Source of the DNA: Marinicellulosiphila megalodicopiae
Lineage (GTDB): Bacteria > Pseudomonadota > Gammaproteobacteria > Pseudomonadales > Natronospirillaceae
Length of the DNA stretch: 64,000 bases
Direction: 5' to 3'
Assembly (NCBI RefSeq): GCF_045862395.1
Contig: NZ_AP023087.1
Location: 124,001-188,000 of the forward strand
Position numbers and translations under genes: made by a program. Shown one piece after another: positions 8,052 through 17,570 of the stretch. The notes beneath the pieces were generated by a model that did no database searches, had not been told where the DNA came from, and was given only the letters and a program-made list of their open reading frames with translations. How positions within the stretch are numbered: position 1 is the stretch's first letter; each line of letters starts with the position of its first letter.

Positions 8052-9791
8052 ATGAAATTCACTTTAGGAATATCAGCTATTTTATTTTCGCTCTTTGTTG
8101 TTGGGTGTGGTGAAAATATTAAACTTAACGGGATGGTTTCTGGATTATCATCCGGCGAATTTACCATTCAAATTGATGGCACAACGCAATTTGGCGAAGA
8201 GTCTGATCAGTTAACGCTTTCAGCAAATGCGCCATTTGTGTCAAACCTAATGTTTGTTGAAGATACGGACTATTTTGTTCAAATTACCTCTCAACCTGAA
8301 GGATTGACCTGTGTATTGGTAAACTCAACCGGATCCGTCTCTAGCGATGCTTCAATTGATATTACTTGTGATGATCCTAGTGAAGTGGTTGAAATTGAAG
8401 TGATTGAACTAAAAGGTATAGTTTTAAATTTAAAAGAAGATTTGCAAATCGTTAACACTAAAAATGGCGAAATAGTTAACGTTCTTTCTGGTGATGAGAC
8501 GTTCACCTTTACTGAAGAAGTCAGCAATGCAGATGGCTACGAAATTGAAATTGTAGATGGTGATTATGATCAAATTTGTGAAGTTGAAAATGGCGTTGCT
8601 ACATTGGAAAATAACAATGACATTATTATTCGCTGTAATTTACCTTTTATTAGCTTATCTCCAATTGGGTCAAGTTTTTTATATTACCCTGAAGATGAGA
8701 TCAAACACGTAAGTGAGTTGGGTTATATTGAATTTATAGGTCGTGCAATGGTTGATGATGTTATTTCATATAACGATTTACAAAAAGATAATTTTCTTCT
8801 AAAAGAAAATGGCAATGAAATTTCAGAAACTGAAAGTTACCCACAGTTGAGTCCTTTGAATTATTATGATTTCTATTACTCATTAGTGATTTTGATCGAT
8901 ACAAGTACCAGTATGTCTGAAGATGCATTAGAAAAATCAAGAGAAGCTGCTCGTGCTTTAATTCAAGATGAAAATGGTATGAGTCGAATTCATCCTAATC
9001 AAGAAGTATATATTGTCACTTTTGATGATAACGTTCATCCAGAAACTGTTCGCGGTTCAAGTGATTTGGCCACATTAAACGCTCAAATAGACGCCATCAC
9101 TAATACATCAAACAGCAGCTCTATGAATTGCCCTCTGTCTCAAGCATCTACTCTTTGGTCTGAAGACTTTGTACAAACTGATGTTGATGTGGTTGAAAGA
9201 ACCCATAATGGCTTTTTAAGTTATGGCTCACTTGTGATTATTTCAGACGGGATTGATACATCAGGTACAAGCCAATCTAAATGTTTAGGTCTTAAATATA
9301 ACGAAGAATCAAATTCAATAATATTGGCTGAAATTGACCGATCTACAGAAGAATACGAGAAATGGAATAAACTATTTGGATATGACCGTTTAAAGCAATA
9401 TCGCAATGTCTTTGTTTTATCTAACGGTGAAGAATATGAATCAAATGATTTTTTTGAGACGATTGCCCAAGAGCATAATATTTTCACAGTTGATTTAAAA
9501 GAAGGAGTGATAGATCGTATTTACCAAGACATTAAACAAATAGACGATAATGAATTTGGTTTATTTTATTACTCTTATATTTCTCCAAATCGCTCATCTG
9601 CAGAATTAAAAAGTAATATTTCCATTAAATTCACTAGTGATTCTGGATCTTATTCTTACCTAGAAGCCAGTGGAATCAAAACTGATTTATTCAGAAGCTA
9701 CTTACCAGAGACTGGGTTTGGTGATGCACTTGAATATGAAAAACTAGAGACAGAAGAAGCAGCCGAGCCAGATGCAGAGCCCGCCGCTTAA
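8052..9791 (+). CDS. Outer-membrane lipoprotein with von Willebrand A domain
   Basis: The 579-residue protein starts with a lipoprotein signal ending FVVGC (Cys19); the next residue is Gly, not Asp, so sorting to the outer membrane is expected. Residues about 20-270 are beta-rich and acidic with paired Cys, perhaps two small immunoglobulin-like units. A VWA domain follows: VILIDTSTSMS carries the metal-binding DxSxS (D283, S285, S287), and VIISDGID is the later acidic loop. The tail is Glu/Ala/Pro-rich. VWA lipoproteins usually mediate metal-dependent binding to protein partners; the ligand is unknown. It is monocistronic, followed by a strong terminator, and preceded by the GGGGTCGGATCC repeat cluster. 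Confidence 0.8.
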   Translation: MKFTLGISAILFSLFVVGCGENIKLNGMVSGLSSGEFTIQIDGTTQFGEESDQLTLSANAPFVSNLMFVEDTDYFVQITSQPEGLTCVLVNSTGSVSSDASIDITCDDPSEVVEIEVIELKGIVLNLKEDLQIVNTKNGEIVNVLSGDETFTFTEEVSNADGYEIEIVDGDYDQICEVENGVATLENNNDIIIRCNLPFISLSPIGSSFLYYPEDEIKHVSELGYIEFIGRAMVDDVISYNDLQKDNFLLKENGNEISETESYPQLSPLNYYDFYYSLVILIDTSTSMSEDALEKSREAARALIQDENGMSRIHPNQEVYIVTFDDNVHPETVRGSSDLATLNAQIDAITNTSNSSSMNCPLSQASTLWSEDFVQTDVDVVERTHNGFLSYGSLVIISDGIDTSGTSQSKCLGLKYNEESNSIILAEIDRSTEEYEKWNKLFGYDRLKQYRNVFVLSNGEEYESNDFFETIAQEHNIFTVDLKEGVIDRIYQDIKQIDDNEFGLFYYSYISPNRSSAELKSNISIKFTSDSGSYSYLEASGIKTDLFRSYLPETGFGDALEYEKLETEEAAEPDAEPAA

Positions 9792-9810
9792 TTTATTTTG
9801 CTAATCATAA

Positions 9811-9838
9811 AAAACCGCTATCCATTAGCGGTTTTTTT
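9811..9838 (+). terminator. Rho-independent terminator of the VWA gene
   Basis: The stem CCGCTA-tccat-TAGCGG is preceded by six A and followed by seven T, starting 20 bases after the stop. The A-run makes it able to act on both strands, so it may also end transcription from the GDPD gene at 9892. Confidence 0.88.
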
Positions 9839-9891
9839 ATACCTCAAAAATCTATTTTCCCTTTCTTCCCTTTTTTCCCTTTCAAACAGCC

Positions 9892-11184
9892 TCAATTCAT
9901 ACAATTATCATAATAAGTCGTCGTAGCTGGCCAGTCGCTAAACATTCCTACGATGCCTACCTGTTTTGCCAAAACATCCAACACCATAAACATATCGCCT
10001 TCGTGATTCACAGAATCGTTTATTGTTTGGTAATACCATCCGCCGTGATTTTTTAATAATCCTGAGCGCTCCAATGTCCATGTGATTAGCTTTATGCCAG
10101 CGGCATTAGCGGCTTTTGCGTATTGAGATGGCACAACATTATTGCTGCTATCTAACTCCAAAAGCGTAAACATAGGCGGTGCAATGTAATGAATACCTTC
10201 AGCTTTGTATGCGGCCATATTATTAATTTGCGATTGATAGGCTGTTATATCTAACGCCTCTTTTGCATCATCTTTATACACTACATCATCCAACCAGACC
10301 GTTTGTTTGGCAAATTCTGGATAGTGTTTAATCCAATAACGCACGTCTTCAATATCAAACGATTGTGGATAAACCTGCTTTGGATCCACCCCCAGTGCGA
10401 TGTATTCTTCGAGCATTTTTTTAGCATACTGTTGCTGACTAAAGTTTGTATTAAACGGCATCAATACACTTGCGGATTTTAACTCAGGGGTCATTTTTAC
10501 GTTAAGTTGTTTGAACAATTCAATGGATTCTTTATGTGTCATTACGGTGCCGGTACCTGAGTATAAGTCAGTACGCCAATTTGCAGTGCCTTGCATAAAT
10601 TCTTCAACAGAGGTAGCACTTAAGTTCGAAGCATCCATTTTGCCTTCTAACATTTTAAATTCTTCAAGCGTGATATCTGAGGTGCAACATTGCGCTGTAG
10701 CCGATTTAATTAATGCGCCTGTTTCTGCATTAAATACCGCAGGCGCAAAAGGCACTGAGCATTTTTTTGCTAATTCTGGGATCAATAATATATTGGTTGT
10801 GGTTGCTAAATCGCATTGTGAATGCCTGCAAACTAATGCTTCATCTTTAGTGAAAGTCACATCACACTCAATAATGCCCGCCCCCATATTAGCTGCCGCC
10901 ATATACGACTCTCGAGTATGCTCAGGAAACTGCATAGGGGCACCACGATGGCCTATTGAAAATGTGGAGGGTTTCATTTTTTTGTTTGAACATGCCAGTA
11001 ATTTAGTTTTTAGTTCAGACGCGTCCATTTGATCAATTAAATAAAAGGGTCTTGGGCCAAGTGAAATATTTTTTATAGGTTTCACTGTTTCTATTTGATT
11101 CAAATTGGCAGCTTGAGCGCTGTGAATGGCTGTTGTAAACGCCAAACAAGAAAGAATGATGAGATGTTTCATTGAAAACGTCAT
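9892..11184 (-). CDS. Secreted glycerophosphodiester phosphodiesterase
   Basis: The 430-residue protein has a signal peptide (MKHLIILSCLAFTTAIHSAQA from Met5) and a GDPD TIM-barrel domain. The first motif GHRG has H79 and R80; PEHT has E88 and H89; IECDV has the metal ligands E106 and D108; RHSQCD carries the second catalytic His, H121. The domain runs to the end, with a late WTLE strand. The family cleaves glycerophosphodiesters from degraded phospholipids to glycerol-3-phosphate and an alcohol, here in the periplasm. Met1 or Met5 could be the start; neither has a strong ribosome-binding site. At 430 residues it is longer than cytoplasmic UgpQ and nearer to periplasmic GlpQ. It may serve phosphate scavenging together with the PiT transporter at 13281, but no Pho box was seen. 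Confidence 0.88.
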   Translation of the reverse strand: MTFSMKHLIILSCLAFTTAIHSAQAANLNQIETVKPIKNISLGPRPFYLIDQMDASELKTKLLACSNKKMKPSTFSIGHRGAPMQFPEHTRESYMAAANMGAGIIECDVTFTKDEALVCRHSQCDLATTTNILLIPELAKKCSVPFAPAVFNAETGALIKSATAQCCTSDITLEEFKMLEGKMDASNLSATSVEEFMQGTANWRTDLYSGTGTVMTHKESIELFKQLNVKMTPELKSASVLMPFNTNFSQQQYAKKMLEEYIALGVDPKQVYPQSFDIEDVRYWIKHYPEFAKQTVWLDDVVYKDDAKEALDITAYQSQINNMAAYKAEGIHYIAPPMFTLLELDSSNNVVPSQYAKAANAAGIKLITWTLERSGLLKNHGGWYYQTINDSVNHEGDMFMVLDVLAKQVGIVGMFSDWPATTTYYDNCMN

Positions 11185-11304
11185 TATGAATTACCGTGGT
11201 TATTTAAGGAGCACGGGATTCTAAAGAGTCTATAAGGCTTTTTTATTAATGAATTGTGATCGTTTTAAGGCAACTTTGTGACAGTTATAAGTCTGCACCA
11301 AAAC

Positions 11305-11334
11305 AAAAAAAGGCCGCAAGTGCTGCCTTTTTTG
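11305..11334 (-). terminator. Terminator of the GNAT-nitrilase gene
   Basis: The stem AAAAAGGC(c)GCA / TGC(t)GCCTTTTT has A- and T-runs at its ends, 84 bases beyond the stop at 11418. It is able to act on both strands. Between the stem and the gene is a low-complexity run built on ATTTGT units (about 11345-11385). Confidence 0.7.
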
Positions 11335-11417
11335 CTTTGATTGATTGTAGTTGTTTTTGTAGTTGTATTTGTATTTGTATTTGTGGTTCAAGTTCTAGTT
11401 GTGTTTTTAGAATTAAT

Positions 11418-12938
11418 CTAGTTTTTCAATTTCAGCTCATACAAATCCGTACGGCGATCTTTTAAGTTTCGCACCGAACCTTCGCTGTGTAGAATTTTAA
11501 GTTTTGATAAATCCAAATCCGCAAACAAAAGCATTTCAGTATTTGGGGTGGCCTCTGCTAATACTGCATCTTGTGGAAAGTATAAATCCGAAGGAGTGAA
11601 TACAGCAGATTGAGAATACTGCACATCCAAACTTTCTACCTGTGGTAAGTTACCCACACTGCCTGCAATCACCACATAACATTCGTTTTCAATCGCTCTT
11701 GCCTGGGCGCAATACCTAACACGTAAATAGCTGTTTTTTGTGTCTGTCCAAAATGGTACAAACAATATTTCGATATTTTGTTCCGCCATAAAACGAGAAA
11801 GTTCAGGAAATTCAACATCGTAACAAATCAAAATACCAATCTTTCCTGCGTCGGTTTGGAACACACTGACTTTGTCGCCACCTTGAATCACCCAATCTGT
11901 TTTTTCGTGTGGGGTAATATGAATTTTGCGCTGTTCGTCGATTTCACCACTGCGATGACAAAGATAAGAAACATTATAAATGATGCCATCTTCTTCTAAT
12001 GGCATCGATCCTGTAATGATATTGGCGTTATATTCTACTGCTAATCTAGCAATTTGATCTTTTATTTTGGGGGTGTATTCCGCTAAATAACGTATGGCTT
12101 CGGTTTGATTTTTTTGCTCGATCAATCCCATTAATGGCGCATTAAAAAACTCAGGAAACAAAATAAAGTCACTTTGATAATCTGATACTGTATCCACAAA
12201 ATACTCTATTTGTTTCATCATTTCTTCGGCACTTTCAATGGCGCGCATTTGCCACTGTACTGCACCCACACGAACGATATTTTTACTGACTTCAATGACT
12301 CGATCATCCGGTTCAAACAGAATATTGTTCCACTCCAATAATGTGGCGTAGCCTTCTGATTGCTCATCTTCTGGCAAATATTTTTTTAACAAGCGCTTTA
12401 CTTGGAAGTCATTGGCTAGTTGAAATGACAATATAGGATCGTAAATTTGCTTTTGATCCACCTGCTCAATATATTGTGCAGGGTTTAAATCAGGGTATTT
12501 ATAAAAATTTGGGATCCGACCCCCGGCTAAAATTGCGCGCAGGTTGTATTGGCGACACAATTCTTTGCGCGCATCGTATAGGCGGCGCCCTAATCGCATT
12601 CCGCGATAATCACCACTGATCACCACATCTAACCCGTAAAGCGCATCACCATTTGGATCGTGATTAACAATATTGTTTGTATCCACAATATCTTCGTAGG
12701 TATGAGGGTTGGAAAAACGTTGATACGTCACCTGAATACTTAAAGCAATGCCCACTAATTGGTCACCATCCCAAATACCTATTTGTCCTTCTTCAAATTC
12801 AGTAATTAAATATTTAATGGTATGCATTGGCCATGCGCCGCCTAAATCTGCGTAGACTTTATCCATAAGGCGTTTAATCTGGTCGTATTGATCAATATGT
12901 AAATTGGAAATACTTAAAAGGGGTTGTTGCGAAGCCAT
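11418..12938 (-). CDS. GNAT acetyltransferase fused to a carbon-nitrogen hydrolase
   Basis: The start was placed at the ATG at 12938 (MASQQPLLS), giving 506 residues; the frame extends to 13001 but the extra N-terminus has no ribosome-binding site. Residues about 10-145 form a GNAT fold, with the acetyl-CoA loop region around DYRGMRLGRRLYDARKE. Residues about 220-500 form a nitrilase-superfamily domain with the full Glu-Lys-Cys triad: E263 (FPEFF), K338 (QRKIHITP) and C372 (ICYDVEFPE). This fusion is a known, widespread family in proteobacteria; its substrate has not been settled, although an amide or omega-amide is expected. The codons for GGRIP contain an exact copy of the dispersed GGGGTCGGATCC motif. 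It is a single gene with its own terminator. Confidence 0.92.
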   Translation of the reverse strand: MASQQPLLSISNLHIDQYDQIKRLMDKVYADLGGAWPMHTIKYLITEFEEGQIGIWDGDQLVGIALSIQVTYQRFSNPHTYEDIVDTNNIVNHDPNGDALYGLDVVISGDYRGMRLGRRLYDARKELCRQYNLRAILAGGRIPNFYKYPDLNPAQYIEQVDQKQIYDPILSFQLANDFQVKRLLKKYLPEDEQSEGYATLLEWNNILFEPDDRVIEVSKNIVRVGAVQWQMRAIESAEEMMKQIEYFVDTVSDYQSDFILFPEFFNAPLMGLIEQKNQTEAIRYLAEYTPKIKDQIARLAVEYNANIITGSMPLEEDGIIYNVSYLCHRSGEIDEQRKIHITPHEKTDWVIQGGDKVSVFQTDAGKIGILICYDVEFPELSRFMAEQNIEILFVPFWTDTKNSYLRVRYCAQARAIENECYVVIAGSVGNLPQVESLDVQYSQSAVFTPSDLYFPQDAVLAEATPNTEMLLFADLDLSKLKILHSEGSVRNLKDRRTDLYELKLKN

Positions 12939-13280
12939 GATAGGTGCTCTAAAAATTTGAATGAATAAACTGAGCATAATGATTTGTTTAAATGTGAGCA
13001 AGATAGTTTTATGTTTTTCAAAATTGAGCTCAATTAAACGTCAACATTCAATATAACCACCATAAACACTGAGCTAAGACTCAAGCTCATTCATTTTTTT
13101 GAGATTTTTTTACATAATTTTAAAAAAAACATTAATTGTTGCATTCAAATATTACAAATTTATGAAATCCTTTTGTGGTAATTTGAATTTAATTTAAAGA
13201 CAATAGCGCGCTTTAATTTGTGCCTTAATTTTTAAGGGGCAAAATCATTCTTAAACTACCTCCCATTAAGAGGAATACAC
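12939..13280. other. Divergent promoter region between the nitrilase fusion and pit
   Basis: No gene was found. The stretch is very AT-rich. It holds one imperfect inverted repeat, TTCAAAT(A)TTAC at 13144 and GTAATTTGAA at 13178, and the ribosome-binding site AAGAGG ahead of the PiT gene. No PhoB box of the CTGTCAT type was seen. Confidence 0.5.
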
Positions 13281-14831
13281 ATGTCAAACCCTGAGAACAA
13301 ACCTAGCAGTTTGGAAAACATTCATTGGAGCCTGCGTTACGGATTATGTGCGGCATTTTTATTAGGGATTTTTCTATATGTACTTTTCATTGTTGGTGCA
13401 AGTAGTTACTTACTTATTTTTGCAGCCTTAGCTGGCGGTTACATGGCGATCAATATTGGCGCAAACGATGTGGCCAATAATGTGGGTCCGGCTGTAGGTT
13501 CTGGGGCGATTACTTTAGTAGCTGCTGTTGGATTAGCCGCTGTATGTGAAGCCGCCGGTGCTTTGATTGCAGGTGGTGATGTTGTATCAACCATTAAAAA
13601 AGGCATCATTGACCCAAGTGTGATTTCAGATACACGTGAATACATCTGGTTAATGGCTGGGGCGTTATTAGCAGGCGCTTTATGGCTTAATTTTGCAACT
13701 TGGATGGGTGCACCTGTATCAACGACTCACTCAATTGTAGGTGGCGTATTAGGTGCGGGTATTGCAGCTGGTGGTTTAGGCATTGCTGATTGGGGCGTAA
13801 TGAGTCAAATTGTAGCAAGTTGGATAATCTCTCCTGCATTAGGCGGTTTGATTGCGGCGGGCACATTAGCGTTAATCAAACAAACGATTATGTATCGTGA
13901 AGACAAAGTGGGTGCGGCTAAAAATTTCGTACCGATCTTCATCTCAGTTATGGCGTTTGCATTTTCAGTTTATCTAGTATTAAAAGGCATCAAAAAAATC
14001 TGGGAAGCCGAGCTTTGGGAAGCAGGTTTAGTCGGTTTAGTCATTGCGATCATCATCTTTATCATTAGCAAGCGTGCGATTATCAAACAGTCCGTTACCA
14101 TGGAAAACACTCGTTTTAGTGTAAACAATTTGTTTACTATCCCATTAATCTTTGCCGCGGGATTGTTAAGTTTTGCTCATGGTGCAAACGATGTAGCAAA
14201 TGCAGTGGGTCCATTAGCAGCGATTGTTGATGCATTCAACTCAGCAGAAATTCATTCAAAAGCGGCGATTCCATTATGGGTAATGATCATTGGTGCGCTT
14301 GGTTTAGCTGTAGGTCTTGCATTGTTTGGTCCTAAATTAATCAAAACCGTTGGCGGCGAAATTACTGAATTAGATAAGTCCCGTGCGTTTTGTATTGCAT
14401 TAGCAGCAGCAGTTACCGTAATTATTGCTTCACAATTAGGTTTACCAGTAAGTTCGACTCATATTGCTTTGGGTGGTGTGTTTGGTGTGGGTTTCTTACG
14501 TGAATTCTTAAAAACAGAATACGCAACACAAATGCACGAATTAATTGAAAGCCGTGAAGGTGCTGAGCGTGCTGAATTACAAAAATACTTAGATGATTTT
14601 CGTGATGCTCCAGCAGATGATATGCGTGAAATGATTAAGAAAAGCAGTACGAATCAGCTTGTGACCAAAATCAATAAGAAAGAACGCAAGGTTCTAAAAA
14701 AAGCTTACAAACACGAGCTTGTTAAACGTAATCACCTATACAAAATCATCGCAGCATGGATCATTACGGTTCCAGTTTCAGGTTTATTAGCGGCAATGAT
14801 GTACTTTGTTTTACGCGGTATATTTATTTAA
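13281..14831 (+). CDS. PiT-family inorganic phosphate transporter
   Basis: This 516-residue inner-membrane carrier takes up phosphate, usually as a metal-phosphate complex with protons. Both halves carry the family signature: GANDVANNVGP at residues 60-70 and GANDVANAVGP at 301-311, consistent with the internal duplication of the family. About ten or eleven membrane segments can be seen, with a PVSTTHS motif in the first half and PVSSTHI in the second. A charged cytoplasmic stretch of roughly 85 residues (about 405-490) sits before the last helix. The ribosome-binding site AAGAGG precedes the ATG. It is monocistronic with a terminator after it. No PhoU partner is present, unlike many PiT operons. 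Confidence 0.93.
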   Translation: MSNPENKPSSLENIHWSLRYGLCAAFLLGIFLYVLFIVGASSYLLIFAALAGGYMAINIGANDVANNVGPAVGSGAITLVAAVGLAAVCEAAGALIAGGDVVSTIKKGIIDPSVISDTREYIWLMAGALLAGALWLNFATWMGAPVSTTHSIVGGVLGAGIAAGGLGIADWGVMSQIVASWIISPALGGLIAAGTLALIKQTIMYREDKVGAAKNFVPIFISVMAFAFSVYLVLKGIKKIWEAELWEAGLVGLVIAIIIFIISKRAIIKQSVTMENTRFSVNNLFTIPLIFAAGLLSFAHGANDVANAVGPLAAIVDAFNSAEIHSKAAIPLWVMIIGALGLAVGLALFGPKLIKTVGGEITELDKSRAFCIALAAAVTVIIASQLGLPVSSTHIALGGVFGVGFLREFLKTEYATQMHELIESREGAERAELQKYLDDFRDAPADDMREMIKKSSTNQLVTKINKKERKVLKKAYKHELVKRNHLYKIIAAWIITVPVSGLLAAMMYFVLRGIFI

Positions 14832-14881
14832 GTTTAATATCTTCATCCTTGTGCAAGCAGGGATTCAAACGCAAACAACAG

Positions 14882-14916
14882 ATCCTCAATTGGTTAGTCA
14901 ATTGGGGATTTTTTTT
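14882..14916 (+). terminator. Terminator of the PiT gene
   Basis: ATCCTCAATTG-gttagt-CAATTGGGGAT forms an 11-bp stem with one G-T pair and is followed by a run of T. It lies 50 bases past the stop. Confidence 0.85.
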
Positions 14917-15074
14917 GCCTGAAAACATCATCTTGGCGGATTGCCCCTTTATAGTAACTAGCATTCTATTTGTTAGTTTTGTTCGACTAAAACCCAATTT
15001 ACAAAACATCCACAGCCCAATAAAATTAACCACTCTCGCCAAATATCCTCTAAAGGTTTTACACATTTTGCCGA

Positions 15075-15097
15075 TATAATAATTAACGGCGTTAATT
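15075..15097 (+). promoter_or_regulatory. Minus-10 box with adjoining 17-bp palindrome
   Basis: TATAAT at 15075-15080 is followed at once by AATTAACGgCGTTAATT (15081-15097), a perfect palindrome that would cover the transcription start. The gene at 15109 begins 11 bases later and has no clear ribosome-binding site. No good -35 hexamer was seen. Confidence 0.45.
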
Positions 15098-15108
15098 TTT
15101 ATTAAATT

Positions 15109-16707
15109 ATGAATATCAATTCCACATCCATTCAATCAGCACAGCCAATCACACAGTTTTCTAATAATTTGTCTGATTTCAGCCTTAAGCAATCTATTAC
15201 TAACGCCGCTGACCAGTCACCAGAAGGCGTCTCTGCATCAGCCACATTATCCATCACAGGTACTCTCAACTCATACCACGAACCTATCCCTATTTCTTTT
15301 GAGTCCTTTACAAGCTCCAGTGAAGCGACAGACACCACCCAATCCTTAAGCCAAGCTTTGCGCTTTTCTAACGACAGTTTTAACAGCAGTAGCAACCCAT
15401 TATTAAATGTCACAAATCGTTTTTCAGAGTTTTTAAACAATTCTGGCGAATCGCAAAAAGAAGACATTCGTAGCTATTCAACCTATACCACCGACGGCAC
15501 AACCAACAAACCCGACATGGAAGGGTTTAAAGATCGAAAAACCGACACGTTGCAAAAAATGCAGTTTTCGCTGACCACCAAAGACGGCGACACCATTACT
15601 TTTAATATTCGTCATTATGCAGGCGATGGCAGTAACTTAGCGTATCAAAAAGACAATCCAGATCAATCGCTTGTGCAAGCAGGATTCAGCGGTATTGAAA
15701 TGGATTTTTCAGTTAACGGCGATTTGTCCGAACAAGAAATAGAAGAACTACCAAAATTTGCGAGCAATTTAAATCAATTCAGTAACGATTTATTAAAAAT
15801 GGGAAAGATGGATTTAGAAACATTAGGCTTGTCTGATTTGTCGTTAATTTCAAAAGCGGCAATTAACATTGAAGGAAAAAACGCAGAGGTTAAATTTGAA
15901 TTTATTAATACCGACGAACAACGCAGCTTAAGTGTTAATTTTGAAGGTAACTCAGCCAAAATAGATATTGATAAAACAGGACAGTTAATAAACGCAAGCA
16001 CCGAAACAAAACAACAAGCCTTATTGCATTATTTATCCATGATGGAAGAAAATGGACGTGACGCTGACGCCAGTAAATTACAACGCGATCTTGCTGCTGA
16101 CGTGTTTAGCATTGCAATGAAAGATAACTCATCAACAACAAACGAAATGGAAGTGTCACCTGATTTATTTAAACCCAAACACAAAGAACAAGAAGCGCGC
16201 GCGTTTATTGCACTGCCTGATTTTGACTTTGAATTTAACTCCCCAAAGGCTCAATTAAATGTAACAGAACACCCTGAAGAAATGGCAGGTTATGATTTAA
16301 GCTTATCGTTAAATAGCGAACAGCGCATACTTAACGATGTGGTCACCACCACACAAAAACAATCCTTTGAATTAACCGGCGGCAAATATGATCCGTTACC
16401 GCATTTAGAAAAAGTCGATCTTAAATACGGTAATTATGAATACACAAGTTTTGATATAAAATCTGAAAAAGTCATTGAAATAAGTAGTGATAAAATTGAA
16501 TTATTATCTGCGGTAATGACTGAATCTTTCGAGTCGGATGTACACAAAAAAACCTACAGCGAAAAAGATTTAATTGATGAAGAGCATCAAAAAGAAGCCA
16601 CTGCTGATTTCCAAGACATCAAACAAAAACTAGCAGCAGTTGAGAATTATTCTAATAAAGACATTATTGATTTAACTTTATTGGAAGTGGGCAGCTGGGA
16701 AATATAA
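15109..16707 (+). CDS. Unrecognised 532-residue protein, gammaproteobacterial hypothetical
   Basis: No family was recognised. The protein has no signal peptide or membrane segment. Residues 1-125 are Ser/Thr/Asn-rich and probably disordered. From about 145 there is a beta-rich segment (KMQFSLTTKDGDTITFNIRHYAGDGSNLAY) of a kind seen in other marine gammaproteobacterial hypotheticals. A helical middle and a charged tail with many Lys and Glu follow. A palindrome next to a TATAAT box lies upstream, hinting at repressor control. The last 125 bases of the gene (about 16557-16682) are duplicated at 18926-19048. No convincing terminator follows. Confidence 0.75.
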   Translation: MNINSTSIQSAQPITQFSNNLSDFSLKQSITNAADQSPEGVSASATLSITGTLNSYHEPIPISFESFTSSSEATDTTQSLSQALRFSNDSFNSSSNPLLNVTNRFSEFLNNSGESQKEDIRSYSTYTTDGTTNKPDMEGFKDRKTDTLQKMQFSLTTKDGDTITFNIRHYAGDGSNLAYQKDNPDQSLVQAGFSGIEMDFSVNGDLSEQEIEELPKFASNLNQFSNDLLKMGKMDLETLGLSDLSLISKAAINIEGKNAEVKFEFINTDEQRSLSVNFEGNSAKIDIDKTGQLINASTETKQQALLHYLSMMEENGRDADASKLQRDLAADVFSIAMKDNSSTTNEMEVSPDLFKPKHKEQEARAFIALPDFDFEFNSPKAQLNVTEHPEEMAGYDLSLSLNSEQRILNDVVTTTQKQSFELTGGKYDPLPHLEKVDLKYGNYEYTSFDIKSEKVIEISSDKIELLSAVMTESFESDVHKKTYSEKDLIDEEHQKEATADFQDIKQKLAAVENYSNKDIIDLTLLEVGSWEI

Positions 16708-16807
16708 TTTAATTTAACGATATTGAAAATAGAAGATGGGGATAAGTAATATTTAATTAAAACACTATAATAGAATTCAACGTCCTTGTGAATTCATATA
16801 CATATAA

Positions 16808-17449
16808 TTAAAAAACAGCTTTGATACCTAATCCAATTTCAGGATTGTAAAAAGGGAAACCTACTTTTGTTAAAATTCTAAGCTGAATATTAGGTGTATA
16901 ATATTCACCTAAACTAACAGCATAGGAAATATCAGATAATTCAAAATCAGTCTCATAATATCTGCGCATTAATAATGCTATATTAGTAACTATATTTGGA
17001 GTTCTCGGTGTAATTATTCGATAACCAGCGCCAACTTCATAACCGCTATTTTCTGCATGTAAAAATTCAATTGATTCGGATTCAACTGCCAAGGCTGCTT
17101 GCAATACTTCAAAATAAGCATATAAATCGATTACATCGTCTTCTTGTAATAATGTTGTTCTAATACCCGCACCATAAGAGTAGACTTTCGTTTTAAAATC
17201 AAAACCAGAATTTTTAAGATTTCGGCTATCATAACCAGCAATAAGGTACAGATTATTTATCAATAAATAATTTGCCTTCACATTGTATCCAAGCTCAACG
17301 CCATCTACATCTTCATATATTTTAAGAAAACCATCTAACTCAACAGATCTGTATTCATTATCCATATCAAGGTTTACTTGAGCTGAAATAGCATTAAACG
17401 AAAGCAAGATAAATACAGGTACGGATAAAATTATTTTTAATAATGTCAT
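16808..17449 (-). CDS. Small outer-membrane beta-barrel protein
   Basis: The start was placed at the ATG at 17449, because MTLLKIILSVPVFILLSF followed by NAISA is a clean signal peptide; the open frame runs on to 17536. The mature protein of about 190 residues is made of regularly spaced amphipathic strands (for example LYLIAGYD, AGYRII, VSLGEYY), and ends in GLGIKAVF. A terminal Phe is the standard barrel-assembly signal. It looks like an eight- or ten-strand barrel of unknown role. The lipoprotein at 17571 lies just upstream on the same strand, so the two may be co-transcribed. Confidence 0.65.
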   Translation of the reverse strand: MTLLKIILSVPVFILLSFNAISAQVNLDMDNEYRSVELDGFLKIYEDVDGVELGYNVKANYLLINNLYLIAGYDSRNLKNSGFDFKTKVYSYGAGIRTTLLQEDDVIDLYAYFEVLQAALAVESESIEFLHAENSGYEVGAGYRIITPRTPNIVTNIALLMRRYYETDFELSDISYAVSLGEYYTPNIQLRILTKVGFPFYNPEIGLGIKAVF

Positions 17450-17570
17450 AATTAAAATAAACCATTGGTTAAGTAAGTGGAGGTTATAAAAAGGGAAAAC
17501 AGAGGAGAATAAAAAAATAAAAATGACTAACACCAAGCAATGTACTTGATCTTAGTCATAAATAACTAAA

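Noticed and set aside
7757..8167. Minus-strand frame of 136 codons
   Set aside because: It crosses the GGGGTCGGATCC cluster and overlaps the start of the VWA gene; it has no ribosome-binding site and no recognisable content.
10511..11032. 173-codon plus-strand frame
   Set aside because: It is the shadow of the glycerophosphodiesterase gene, whose motifs are all on the minus strand.
11256..11465. Plus-strand frame rich in Cys and Ile
   Set aside because: It is low-complexity repeat sequence and a terminator read as protein.
14756..15135. Frames on both strands between the PiT gene and the 15109 gene
   Set aside because: They overlap the PiT gene end, its terminator and the next promoter; none has a good start.
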